From NCBI GenBank assembly GCA_937136425.1, contig CAKZON010000069.1, positions 186,001 through 250,000 of the forward strand: DNA of 64,000 bases, read 5' to 3'. This document shows, piece after piece, positions 54,588 through 63,436 of this stretch; position 1 is the first letter of the stretch, and each line of letters opens with the position of its first letter. Source of the DNA: an uncultured Crocinitomix sp. (GTDB lineage: Bacteria; Bacteroidota; Bacteroidia; Flavobacteriales_D; Crocinitomicaceae). A program made the position numbers and the translations under genes. The notes under the pieces are model-generated. The model ran no database searches. It was not told the DNA's origin and worked only from the letters and a program-made list of their open reading frames with translations.

Positions 54588-55496
54588 CTACTCGTAGCTT
54601 TTAATTATGTTTTGAATCTGATGAATTGCTTTTGGATAAATTTCGATACCATGTCCATAACTTTCTACAAACACATTTTTTAAATTCTTATTGAGATGCG
54701 CTTTTGCATTAGCAACAGATTTTTGATAGGGGAGTAGAATGTCATATTTTCCAACAATTAAATAAGTGGAAACTTTAACCTCATTTAATTGATCTTTCAT
54801 GTAATAAGGTTTTTGAGTATTATCCTTATACTGACCAATTGCAAGAGATAAATAGTCGATCAGGTGTTGCTCTGCCTCTGAAGATATTTTATAAGTGGGT
54901 TTATGAAATACCACCTTGTCCAAAAAGGATACTATATTCTTACGGTTTGTTTTAAATAAAGGTAAAAGATTGTAATATAGGTTTTTAAATCCGAATGATA
55001 TGGGTCTGAAACAACCTGGATTTAAGAGTATTGCCGCTTTTACTCGATCAGGAATTACCAATGCAATTTTCATGCAAATTAATCCTCCAAAAGATGCTCC
55101 AGCAATAAATGCATTGTCTATTTCAAGTGCATTAAATATTTCCTTTCCCCATTCCCCATATTCCAACGATTTTACAGCTGGTGTATTACCTTCACTAAGG
55201 TTGGGTTGGCCATTTGTTTCTACTAAAAATAGCCGATATGTTTCGGCTAAATCAGCCAAACCTTTGTCCAAATCCCAAATTAAAGAGGTGGTTCTAAATC
55301 CAGGAAAAATAACTAAGGTTTCTCTGTCCGTTTGATCAGTATTTAGTCCATAAACTTGGGTGTCTCCAAGGCTTGTTTGAATGGTTAATTTGTCATATTC
55401 ATAACCATTCATTTGTTCTAGTTTGGCAACCCAATTTTCAAATGCTTTTATATCGTTGTTTGGATCCTTCCAAAATGATTTTCTGATTGGTTTCAT
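54588..55496 (-). CDS. alpha/beta hydrolase
   Basis: A 302-residue alpha/beta-hydrolase, counted from the ATG at 55496. The nucleophile elbow is FIAGASFGGLICMK (Ser in GASFGG, near residue 135), the oxyanion segment is LVIFPGFRTTSL, and the Asp and His candidates are in VGKYDILLPY and ESYGHGIEIYP. No signal peptide is seen, so it is cytoplasmic. The upstream TetR regulator ends 2 bases before its start, so the regulator probably controls this hydrolase and responds to its substrate or a related small molecule. Confidence 0.88.
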   Translation of the reverse strand: MKPIRKSFWKDPNNDIKAFENWVAKLEQMNGYEYDKLTIQTSLGDTQVYGLNTDQTDRETLVIFPGFRTTSLIWDLDKGLADLAETYRLFLVETNGQPNLSEGNTPAVKSLEYGEWGKEIFNALEIDNAFIAGASFGGLICMKIALVIPDRVKAAILLNPGCFRPISFGFKNLYYNLLPLFKTNRKNIVSFLDKVVFHKPTYKISSEAEQHLIDYLSLAIGQYKDNTQKPYYMKDQLNEVKVSTYLIVGKYDILLPYQKSVANAKAHLNKNLKNVFVESYGHGIEIYPKAIHQIQNIIKSYE

Positions 55497-55498
55497 AG

Positions 55499-56071
55499 TC
55501 AACAGTATTTTTGGATCAGATTATTTTTCATTTCCTCCAGGTTAACGGCTTTGTCCATCAATAAGGTTTCAAAGACTAAACCGTCTAAAATTGCTACAAT
55601 AAATTGAGCTTCTGTTAGGCTGTTTTTTACTCCTAGGCGTTGGAATGATTTTTCAAATCGTGCAACAGATTGCTCATACTTTGCGACTGTAATTTTATTA
55701 ATGAGTTCTATTTTTTGTTTGTGAAGCCCCATTTGAGCCAATAGCCGAATTTTCTCTCGTTCTTTATCTAAGAGATCAATAAAGCTTGTTATAGAAGCTC
55801 TAATGTTCTCTGAGGGATCTTTTGAGTCGTTATCTGCTATTACTTCATCAATAGATGTAAAAGCACCCTTTAAAACGCCTAAAGCAAGCTCTTCTTTAGA
55901 TTTAAAGTAATTATAGAATAAACCGTCTGATACCTTAGCTTCTCTGGCTATTTTTCTTATTGATGTTTCAGCGTACCCATTAGCAGAAAAGAGTTTAAGC
56001 GCAGCATTTAGAATATTCTCTTTGCTCGACTTTCTTATTTCTTCAAACTGTTTGGTAGTTCTTGGACTCAT
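55499..56071 (-). CDS. TetR-family transcriptional regulator
   Basis: A 190-residue repressor. The N-terminal helix-turn-helix spans about 15-60 (ILNAALKLFSANGYAETSIRKIAREAKVSDGLFYNYFKSKEEL), a textbook TetR domain. The C-terminal ligand-binding domain has no recognisable subfamily. It is cotranscribed with the alpha/beta hydrolase downstream. A possible operator may lie in the spacer upstream of 56071 (TTGAACGTTTGTTCAA at about 56080-56095, an imperfect palindrome), which fits autoregulation. Confidence 0.93.
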   Translation of the reverse strand: MSPRTTKQFEEIRKSSKENILNAALKLFSANGYAETSIRKIAREAKVSDGLFYNYFKSKEELALGVLKGAFTSIDEVIADNDSKDPSENIRASITSFIDLLDKEREKIRLLAQMGLHKQKIELINKITVAKYEQSVARFEKSFQRLGVKNSLTEAQFIVAILDGLVFETLLMDKAVNLEEMKNNLIQKYC

Positions 56072-56255
56072 TTTTATTAATTGAACGTTTGTTCAAATAT
56101 AACTACTGTTTTATAAATGAACAAGTGTTTAATTAAAAATATTGTTGTAAGTTATCAGAACATCAACTTTCACATTGAATTTACAAAGGGTGTTAATTGC
56201 TGATAATGTTTGCCGTATAATCTATGGGATGGCAGATAGCCAAATCATTGTTAAT

Positions 56256-57179
56256 CTACGTTTTATTTTTTATAAATTGACTTGTCTCAAAATTTTCGAC
56301 TGAATCAATCCAATCTTTTGGAATTCTATTTTCATCTGTTGACATAATGGTTATTCCTCCAACAATTGCACAAATGGTATCTCTATCGCCTAAAATTGAA
56401 ACAGCTTTCCAAATTGATTCTTCAAAATTTGTCAAGTTATGTGCCGAGCACCAGATCGAAAATGGTACGGTATCTTGAACTATTATATTGCTTCCATTTC
56501 CTAATATCGATTTTACAGTTTCAATATTATAGCTGTATGGAACTGATGTTGATTTCCTTAACTTTGATTTAGTATCCGTATCTGGCAACTCTTCAGCAAT
56601 TTTATTTATAAATTCATTGGGGGAAATTTTTAGGTTTTCCAGTTTTATTTGTGTGGCAATTGCCGCTCCAACCGCAACTGCTATTGCTCCAGTTATCCCC
56701 TCAATATTTGAATGTGTAATTTCAGCTGATTTTATGGCAAGTTCTTTAACCCTTTTTAAGTCATCAAAATAATATGCTCCAATTGGGCTTACCCTCATTG
56801 ATGCACCGTTACCCATTGATCCCATTCCTTCAAATACACTTTGAGATATTGTTTTCCAATTTCCTCCTTCTCCAATTTCTCTTAATACTCGTCTTGCAGT
56901 TGCTCCATATCCTCTGTTTACATCCTTTTCGTGGTTTATTACAAAATCATTCGCCAACTCATTTTGATTGATGTCATTGTTAATTCTCAGTTGATCATAA
57001 ATTGCAATTGCCATTACAGTATCATCAGTAAATTCCCAACTTGTTTTAGGAATACTTCTTTCTCTTATGTGATTTAGTATTTTATCTGTTTCGCCAAAAA
57101 AACTTTCCCCAAAAGCATCTCCAATTGAAATTCCTTTTAACGATTTATTTGCAAGTTTTGCTCTATGATTAATGGTCAT
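56256..57179 (-). CDS. ADP-ribosylglycohydrolase family protein
   Basis: A 307-residue DraG/ARH3-like hydrolase that removes ADP-ribose from a modified target. Family motifs are complete: GISIGDAFGESFFG (residues 15-28), WEFTDDTVMAIAIY with the metal-binding TDDT (about 49-62), MGNGASMRVSPIGAYY, and the C-terminal GDRDTICAIVGGIT with the second metal-site Asp pair. It lies downstream of a four-gene operon of unknown proteins, 131 bases from the nearest. Its substrate (a protein, tRNA or nucleotide) is unknown. Confidence 0.92.
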   Translation of the reverse strand: MTINHRAKLANKSLKGISIGDAFGESFFGETDKILNHIRERSIPKTSWEFTDDTVMAIAIYDQLRINNDINQNELANDFVINHEKDVNRGYGATARRVLREIGEGGNWKTISQSVFEGMGSMGNGASMRVSPIGAYYFDDLKRVKELAIKSAEITHSNIEGITGAIAVAVGAAIATQIKLENLKISPNEFINKIAEELPDTDTKSKLRKSTSVPYSYNIETVKSILGNGSNIIVQDTVPFSIWCSAHNLTNFEESIWKAVSILGDRDTICAIVGGITIMSTDENRIPKDWIDSVENFETSQFIKNKT

Positions 57180-57310
57180 TTTTGTTTTATGTTAGCACCA
57201 GTTTATTTCATTTTTTCATCCAACCTAATTCAATCTTTAAATTAGCATATAAACCAGATAAATCAACGTTTAAAAATTTGTTCATTGTGTATTTCTGTAG
57301 TTTCTATTTA

Positions 57311-57883
57311 TTAAAATGAAACAATTACTTTTTTTGTTCCTTTTCCGTAGGATATGGTATTCAGATCAGTATTTATTTCTAATTCTCGTTTGTTGATTTG
57401 TTTAACAAAATCTAACTCCGAAGAAAATGATACAATGTCTTTTTTAAATCTAAAAATCACGCGCAATGGAATAAACTCGCCATACATAGTAGCATCATTT
57501 GGGCCATCTTCTTCAAAAACATGCGTAATAATGAATTGTTCATTTTCGTATTTAAAGCTGGTTGGCGCTGTGCCACTTTCCATACTATTAAGAGGAAAAA
57601 GATAATTTTCTAATGAGTCTACATTATTAATATCATAAGTCACTTTATAAAACCCATTCTCTTCAATACGTTCATAGTTTGATACAACTTCTGAGTTTTT
57701 AAATGCATCATATTCAGAATAAAAATCCTCCCCACCTACACTTTGTTCATATTGCTCTCCATCATGGCTTTCCCAGTCATTTATTTCAATATGCGCACTA
57801 CCATCATTGTTAATGGTGATGTCATAAGTGCAAAAGCAAGAATTCAGGATCAATATTAGAGGGAGGTAAATATATTTCTTCAT
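57311..57883 (-). CDS. lipoprotein of unknown function
   Basis: A 190-residue protein with a lipoprotein signal (MKKYIYLPLILILNSC, Cys at about 16). The mature part begins CTYDITINNDGSAHIEINDWES and is beta-rich, ending in a strand of positive and hydrophobic residues. No family was recognised. It starts 8 bases after the stop of the helical-repeat gene upstream and is the last gene of that operon. Confidence 0.72.
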   Translation of the reverse strand: MKKYIYLPLILILNSCFCTYDITINNDGSAHIEINDWESHDGEQYEQSVGGEDFYSEYDAFKNSEVVSNYERIEENGFYKVTYDINNVDSLENYLFPLNSMESGTAPTSFKYENEQFIITHVFEEDGPNDATMYGEFIPLRVIFRFKKDIVSFSSELDFVKQINKRELEINTDLNTISYGKGTKKVIVSF

Positions 57884-57891
57884 GCTGAAAA

Positions 57892-59193
57892 TTAGTGATT
57901 AGCGATTTCATGAAGTTGCTTCACAACCTCTTGCTTATCCGCGAAGATTAAATGCTTGTAATTGGGTATTAAAAGACAGGCGGCAATTTCTGAACCGTAA
58001 AGTTTTTCAATTTCTTGGGCTTTATCGTTTAATTGAATAGCCCATCCACCAACGCAATGTTTATTGCCATTATGCCAATTGTTAACATCTAATAACTCCT
58101 GTTTATTCAAAATTTTATTTGCGATTTCATGTATTAATTCTTGTTCATTTATGCTGCTTATGTTAAAGCCCACTTGTTTACTTATGAAGGCCAAAACTGG
58201 TTCGCAGGTTGACTCAACAATAATGTTGGCCATTTCATGCAACTCCAAAGGCATGGTAATAAGCCGTATCGCAGCTTCATCTTTTTGATTGCTGTATTTT
58301 AAAATATGCCACAAATCTTTTTGAGAAGGGTTGAATTTTAAACACCATTCTGCAACTTCATTTTTTAATACAGAACCTAACCTTACCAATATCCAAATTA
58401 CTGAGCTCAATTCAGATTCGTCAGGAGTCATTTTACGCATCAGTTCCCAAGCATCATTTACTCGAATTTCACTGCGAATAAAACCGATTAAATCCGAAAC
58501 ACTTGGGTTATTATTTAAAACATATTCGGCTGTTTCGTTTCGTTTTTTTCCTGATTTTACATAGTCCTTTATGAGATCGCACAAGTCGCTATTTGAAGTG
58601 TTTTGTTGTATTAAATAGTTCCATGCTGTATCATCAAAATCTGTTTCTTGAATAATATTGATGATTTCTTCGGTAGTAGGGGATTGCTGTAAAAATTTTT
58701 CCCAAGCTTCATTTTTAAGACTTGAATGTTTTATGATTTCGTGTAACTCATAAATGTCTTGGTCCTGCTTCAACATTTCTTTTGCTGCTTCGTCACTAAG
58801 GTTTGAGTAACGCACAATAGAATCAAGTTGATCGTTGTTAGGGTTTTGCTTTAGCAGTAATTTTGCAGCCTCATCACTATTGTTGTTCTTGACAATACTT
58901 TCTAAAGTTTCCGCATCTAAGGAAAAGCCATTAATCAATAGCGTTTCCGCTTCTTTTTTAAATGATTTGTCATCTGAATATTTTACGATATCTAACAAGT
59001 CGTCTTTGTTAGGTTGCAATTCTTTAAAATGTTCCCAGGCCTCTTTAGCAAATGGAGTGCCCATAATAACATCAATTAGCTCGTCACAGTTGGGGTCTAA
59101 TGTCTTAAAATGTTCCCAAGCATCCCTGTTTCCTTCAAGTTCTATAATATTTAGCAGGTAGCCCTTAAGCCTCTCCTTTAAGCTTTTTTCCAT
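57892..59193 (-). CDS. helical-repeat protein with C-terminal WHxGxxHCxGGW domain
   Basis: A 433-residue protein. Residues about 10-335 are roughly eleven helical repeats of about 28-33 residues with the pattern (D/E)AWExxL...NPsxxxLxxIIkxS, recalling HEAT-like or leucine-rich-variant repeats. The last 90 residues hold VNNWHNGNKHCVGGWAIQLNDKA, a motif that, from memory, resembles a WHCGTxHCxAGW stretch seen in uncharacterised proteins. No catalytic residues are evident, so it is probably a binding scaffold. The ATG at 59193 lies 3 bases after the stop of the preceding gene, which makes a shared operon certain. Cytoplasmic, no signal peptide. Confidence 0.78.
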   Translation of the reverse strand: MEKSLKERLKGYLLNIIELEGNRDAWEHFKTLDPNCDELIDVIMGTPFAKEAWEHFKELQPNKDDLLDIVKYSDDKSFKKEAETLLINGFSLDAETLESIVKNNNSDEAAKLLLKQNPNNDQLDSIVRYSNLSDEAAKEMLKQDQDIYELHEIIKHSSLKNEAWEKFLQQSPTTEEIINIIQETDFDDTAWNYLIQQNTSNSDLCDLIKDYVKSGKKRNETAEYVLNNNPSVSDLIGFIRSEIRVNDAWELMRKMTPDESELSSVIWILVRLGSVLKNEVAEWCLKFNPSQKDLWHILKYSNQKDEAAIRLITMPLELHEMANIIVESTCEPVLAFISKQVGFNISSINEQELIHEIANKILNKQELLDVNNWHNGNKHCVGGWAIQLNDKAQEIEKLYGSEIAACLLIPNYKHLIFADKQEVVKQLHEIANH

Positions 59194-59196
59194 GAT

Positions 59197-59706
59197 TTAT
59201 ATATATGGGTTATTAAAACCTGCGCGTTCAACAGCATTCATTTCATTCCAGTTTTTTATTCTTTTCCATTCTCTTTGATGTGGGAGATAAGGCTCCAAAT
59301 AATCATCAATATTACGATCATCTTCAGAATAAAAAGAATAATCCAAACAACGTCCACCTAACTCAAGCATGGCTTTAATAAGTGCTTGAAAGAAGTACAT
59401 ATTTTCAATTCTGATACCACATTCTAGATCAAAAGATTTTGTTTCGGGTTGCAAATATTCCCCTAAATATACGTCATCAAATTCTGCGCATGAAAAATAC
59501 GGTCTCCGGTATATATGACGGTGTGGCCCTTTAACAGATTGTTCTATAGAACGCAGAACATCTTCCTCATCTGTGATTAATTCATTTAATTGCAAGCACG
59601 AGGTATACGACAAGTATAGCCCTGTAATTTCTTCAAATTTTGCTTTAATTACGTTTACTTTTGGTAGTCCTTGCTTAAAGTAAAAGTGCTCTCTTTGAAT
59701 TCCCAT
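59197..59706 (-). CDS. uncharacterised protein of an unknown operon
   Basis: A 169-residue cytoplasmic protein with no signal peptide and no family I can name. The sequence is mixed alpha/beta (FEEITGLYLSYTSCLQLNELITDEEDVL, LECGIRIENMYFFQALIKAMLELGG). Many aromatic residues and acidic loops are present. Such compact proteins next to helical-repeat proteins sometimes are immunity or adaptor proteins, but nothing in the sequence proves this. The upstream gene ends 52 bases away; the downstream one starts 3 bases away. Confidence 0.65.
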   Translation of the reverse strand: MGIQREHFYFKQGLPKVNVIKAKFEEITGLYLSYTSCLQLNELITDEEDVLRSIEQSVKGPHRHIYRRPYFSCAEFDDVYLGEYLQPETKSFDLECGIRIENMYFFQALIKAMLELGGRCLDYSFYSEDDRNIDDYLEPYLPHQREWKRIKNWNEMNAVERAGFNNPYI

Positions 59707-59758
59707 TTAATTAATATTAATTTTTTTTTATCGATTGAATATGCACTGTTTAGCGTAG

Positions 59759-60247
59759 TTATTTCGCAATCCAATGCTCATATTTTTTTTCAATTGAATT
59801 TTTCATGTATTCGTTGAAATTAAACAATAAAATTTCAACCTCTGTTTTAAAATACTCAATTGCCAGCCCATCTATAATATGAATATCTTTCGTTATTTTA
59901 TCCAAGTTTATAAAGAACTGTTGGCTACCAATATCATCAATTGATAAACCCTCATAATCATAAATTCTTTTTAGTGAATTAAAATCTGCAGACAATAAGT
60001 CTTCAATATATTTTAGTTCTTTTCCAGTAACTTTTCCGGTTTCAATTAAAGTGTCAGAATTATTCTTTGTAAGGGTACTATGCTGAAAAGCACGCAATTC
60101 TAACACATAATTGTATTCATAATCAATAACAAATTCTGCGCTTAAAAGACGGTTTGAAAATCCATCAGATTTGGAATACGCAAATAGATATTTTTCATCT
60201 AATAGTATGCGGTTATGCTCTTCGCTAAATCTTCTAAACTGTTCCAA
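59759..60247 (-). CDS. uncharacterised protein, probable operon head
   Basis: A 162-residue predicted cytoplasmic protein. The frame stays open upstream for about 18 codons with no ATG, so the start is a TTG at 60247 or a less usual codon. The sequence (LLSAEFVIDYEYNYVLELRAFQHSTLTKNN, GLSIDDIGSQQFFINLDKI) has no recognisable domain and is alpha/beta in appearance. It lies 52 bases before the next gene on the same strand, so it may head the operon with 59706-57311. The lack of a clean start makes a pseudogene or a 5'-truncated gene possible. Confidence 0.55.
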   Translation of the reverse strand: MEQFRRFSEEHNRILLDEKYLFAYSKSDGFSNRLLSAEFVIDYEYNYVLELRAFQHSTLTKNNSDTLIETGKVTGKELKYIEDLLSADFNSLKRIYDYEGLSIDDIGSQQFFINLDKITKDIHIIDGLAIEYFKTEVEILLFNFNEYMKNSIEKKYEHWIAK

Positions 60248-60467
60248 TTTTATGTATTGTTTGCAATGTTTGAATAAAATTAGCCATTTATGGCAAACTG
60301 CTTAGCCATGTTATAAGTAGTTTTCTCTCACAAAGAATCTGTAACTCAATTCCAGATGCTCTCCCCGAAAAAACACGTGTTTATTTCAATCCGTAATTTG
60401 CACGCATTATATAATGACATTTTTAGGTGAAATTTATAACACACGAATTAACCTAAAAATAATAACT

Positions 60468-61814
60468 ATGAAAAACGAACAACAGGCAGGTACACTAAAC
60501 CTGGAAAACACAGATGCATTACAAATGGGGTTTTGGGTACCAAATCGTATTTGGGCAACGGCAAAATTTTTGATTCCCTTGCGAAAAGAATTAGAAGAAA
60601 AACGAAAATTGGGAACCTTAAAAGCTCTTATTCCAGAAATGGTTGCTTTTAAACATTGGGTAACCAGCCATAGCGTTTATCGCATGTGGGTAAACACAAT
60701 GATTGAAGAAGCAAACGAATATGTGCACAATGCCAGCTTGAAAGATAAGATTGAAATAATAATAGACGGAGATGCACTTTATATTGGCGGTTATGATCAG
60801 TTTTTTGAATTGCTAAATGAAATTATTACAACGTCACCTTCATTTAACAATACTGTAATGGTTGGAACGCCAATGAATGGACTTTTAGCAGTGTCTATGG
60901 CAACCAAATCGGGCTTAGCTTTATTCCATGACACTACATTCAACCAAGAGTTTAAAAAAGTACTAAACACATGGAATACTTTTCTTAAAAGCTCTGATTC
61001 ATTGGATAAACTAGACATTACACAACCAGAAAAACCAGGATCATGGATTTCGGACGCTGCAAAAAAAGCAGGTGTTTGGCATGAAATGAAACATGATCCA
61101 AAAGCGCCAGGCTATGGTTTTGACTCTTGGAACTCCTTTTTTATTCGAGAGTTTATAAAGGGCGCTCGTCCTTTTCATGGCACAGAAAATGACATATGTA
61201 TTGGATGTGAAACAACACCTTGGAAATATGAAAATAGTGTTTCTTACGAAACGGGTTTTTGGGTAAAAGACATGCCTTATTCACTGCTTGATCTTTTTGG
61301 AGGAAGAAAAGAATTGGCAGACCGCTTTACAGGTGGTCAGATCTATCAAGGATTTTTATCTGCTACGCATTATCACCGTTGGAATGCTCCATTGGATGGT
61401 AAATTAGTTCGTTCGTGGGTAGAACCTGGAACTTATTTTGCGCAAAGTCCATCTCAAAAAGAAGGCGAATCAACCTGGCAAGGGACAGATTCACAGCCTT
61501 ACCTTGGGCATGTTGCTACAAGAGCTGTTTTTATATTTGAGCACCCTGTTTGTGGCTATATTGCCATGATTTGTATTGGAATGGTAGAAGTATCAACTTG
61601 TGTTATTCTTCCTGAATTTTTAGTTGACAAAGGCGCAGCTCCTGTAACAATTACAAAAGGTCAAGGAATCGGTAACTTTGAGTTTGGAGGGTCAACGCAT
61701 ATGATGATTTTCCAAAAAGACAAAGTAGATTTGGAAACATGGGCTACAAATATCACTCATAATGAAAACACTCCACCAACAAAGATGGGAACCATTATAG
61801 CAAAACCTAAATAG
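60468..61814 (+). CDS. phosphatidylserine decarboxylase-like protein
   Basis: A 448-residue protein, counted from the ATG at 60468; an in-frame upstream codon at 60414 is less likely. The N-terminal half (about 50-200) fits the PSD-associated domain (FKHWVTSHSVYRMWVNTMIEEANEYV, near residues 54-80). The C-terminal half resembles phosphatidylserine decarboxylase: HYHRWNAPLDGKLVRSW, and the processing site GIGNFEFGGSTHMMIF, where cleavage before the Ser of GGST would make the pyruvoyl group. True PSDs use LGST. Similar proteins act in secondary metabolism, so substrate and activity are open. No membrane anchor is seen. A terminator follows. Confidence 0.86.
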   Translation: MKNEQQAGTLNLENTDALQMGFWVPNRIWATAKFLIPLRKELEEKRKLGTLKALIPEMVAFKHWVTSHSVYRMWVNTMIEEANEYVHNASLKDKIEIIIDGDALYIGGYDQFFELLNEIITTSPSFNNTVMVGTPMNGLLAVSMATKSGLALFHDTTFNQEFKKVLNTWNTFLKSSDSLDKLDITQPEKPGSWISDAAKKAGVWHEMKHDPKAPGYGFDSWNSFFIREFIKGARPFHGTENDICIGCETTPWKYENSVSYETGFWVKDMPYSLLDLFGGRKELADRFTGGQIYQGFLSATHYHRWNAPLDGKLVRSWVEPGTYFAQSPSQKEGESTWQGTDSQPYLGHVATRAVFIFEHPVCGYIAMICIGMVEVSTCVILPEFLVDKGAAPVTITKGQGIGNFEFGGSTHMMIFQKDKVDLETWATNITHNENTPPTKMGTIIAKPK

Positions 61815-61838
61815 CTTTATAAGCAGTATAAAATTGAA

Positions 61839-61873
61839 AGTCCGACAGCTTTAAATAGTGTCGGGCTTTTTTT
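61839..61873 (+). terminator. Rho-independent terminator
   Basis: AGTCCGACA (61839-61847) pairs with TGTCGGGCT (61859-61867) with one G-T wobble, followed by seven T. It ends the PSD-like gene. Confidence 0.93.
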
Positions 61874-61997
61874 ATGTTTTACAATTAACACAAAATCGTG
61901 GTTGGGGATGACGTTATAAACCGTTAAATCAATGATTTATATGCGAGAATCTTTTCTTGAACAATAGTTGCTCTAAAAATATTAATTTGTAAGTTAT

Positions 61998-63341
61998 ATG
62001 AAGTCAATTTTGGTCTTTCTGCTATTGTATACTGGGTTTTTGTTTGGGCAAGAACGCGATAGTATTGTCGTCGTTTACCATATTTCTGACCAAAAAGAAT
62101 TTGCAGTTCAGGGCGCAGTGGCAAAAATCTTTCAGGGAAATTCTAATTATGAAATTGTTTCAAATGAACAAGGAGAAGCCTTTTGTAATGTAGCGAGATA
62201 TGGAGAAATAAAAACCACATTCATACACCCCGAATATTCAAAATTAACAACCATAGAGCAGATTTATAAAACCACCCAATTAGATACAATACATTTTGAT
62301 GTTAAATTAACCTCCATTAAGAGTTTAAATCTTGCTGAAATAGTCATTTTAGCACCTGGCGTACCAGAAATAGTATATAGTTCTAGTAAAAATAGCGTTC
62401 ATGATTTTCAGATCATTGACGATAATAATATCATATTACTTACTTATCCGAAGCAATTAAAAAAAGGCAGTCAGCTTTTGCTTTATGATATGTACAATAA
62501 TGCTAAGGATTCGGTTTTAGTGGCGGAAGAGGCAGTTGATTTAACTCGGGATTACTTAGGACGTGTATATCTTATTCATACCCAAGGATGCAAGCAAATA
62601 CTTATTAAGGATAATTCCATTGAAATGATTGATGTCAATCGACATTATTTAGAAAGAAACATTATGCCGGTAATAGGAACGGCCAATAATAAACTGTACT
62701 TCTCAACTTACGACCCGTTATACCCTGCTTTTGATTATTATTTTTATGATGAAAAGGACTCCGTTTATCAAAAGTTTGCATCTGTTTGTGATAATGTAAT
62801 GATGGCTCAATATCGATCAGAATTTCGATTTGCAGATCTAAAAGATCCTGTTGTAAGAAGAAGAAGAGTTATTGCAAAAAACTATGAATTAGAGACTGGA
62901 GTTGATGCGGAAGTTTATTACGGGAGAAAGTATTTTACAAATACCGAATTCTATGAACCGCCTTTTGCACCTATGTTCCAAATAAGAGATTCTTTGTATT
63001 TGTTTGACTATCACAGTGACTCTTTGAAGATATATAATACGGAAGGAAAAATACAACATGAAGTACAAATTACCCATGATTATAATGGACATAAACTTGG
63101 CTGGCAAAAGAAACTTCTTCACGATCGGATTAAGAACAAAATATATGCATTATTTGAATGGGGTGGGTTTTACTATTTGCATAAAGTGAATTTGATAAGC
63201 GGAGAGCTTTCGAAACCGATTAAACTAAATCACAGGTATACAGAAGAGATTCAAGTGTACAATGGCTTTATTTATTATGTCTATAGACCTTTTGAATCGT
63301 ATCAGAAAAAGTATTTCTGGAGGGAAAAGATACCGAGTTAA
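61998..63341 (+). CDS. exported protein of unknown function, N-terminal CarboxypepD_reg-like, C-terminal propeller-like
   Basis: A 447-residue exported protein. Signal peptide MKSILVFLLLYTGFLFGQ. Residues about 20-105 fit a carboxypeptidase regulatory-like beta-sandwich (AVQGAVAKIFQGNSNYEIVSNEQGEAF). The rest repeats blades with strand-turn-strand patterns such as IYNTEGKIQHEVQIT and NKIYALFEWGGFYYLHKVN, suggesting a six-bladed propeller-like fold. Several similar proteins are encoded in Bacteroidota genomes. It probably lies in the periplasm or on the surface. A hairpin terminator follows. It converges with the last gene of the window. Confidence 0.78.
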   Translation: MKSILVFLLLYTGFLFGQERDSIVVVYHISDQKEFAVQGAVAKIFQGNSNYEIVSNEQGEAFCNVARYGEIKTTFIHPEYSKLTTIEQIYKTTQLDTIHFDVKLTSIKSLNLAEIVILAPGVPEIVYSSSKNSVHDFQIIDDNNIILLTYPKQLKKGSQLLLYDMYNNAKDSVLVAEEAVDLTRDYLGRVYLIHTQGCKQILIKDNSIEMIDVNRHYLERNIMPVIGTANNKLYFSTYDPLYPAFDYYFYDEKDSVYQKFASVCDNVMMAQYRSEFRFADLKDPVVRRRRVIAKNYELETGVDAEVYYGRKYFTNTEFYEPPFAPMFQIRDSLYLFDYHSDSLKIYNTEGKIQHEVQITHDYNGHKLGWQKKLLHDRIKNKIYALFEWGGFYYLHKVNLISGELSKPIKLNHRYTEEIQVYNGFIYYVYRPFESYQKKYFWREKIPS

Positions 63342-63375
63342 GTAACGTGTTTTCTTTGTTATAGGTAGCGTTTGG

Positions 63376-63426
63376 GTAAAATTAGCCATATATACCGAAC
63401 AGCTTTGCTGTGAATTTTACTTTTTT
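63376..63426. terminator. terminator between convergent genes
   Basis: GTAAAATT (63376-63383) pairs with AATTTTAC (63413-63420); an inner ACAGC/GCTGT stem (63399-63403 and 63407-63411) lies within it. Six T follow on the plus strand. Confidence 0.8.
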
Positions 63427-63436
63427 CTATTCTTAA

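Noticed and set aside
60276..63389. Shared 12-mer AAAATTAGCCAT flanking the PSD-like block (60276 and 63378)
   Set aside because: One copy is part of a terminator stem, and AT-rich 12-mers recur by chance. No target-site duplication or integrase was seen.
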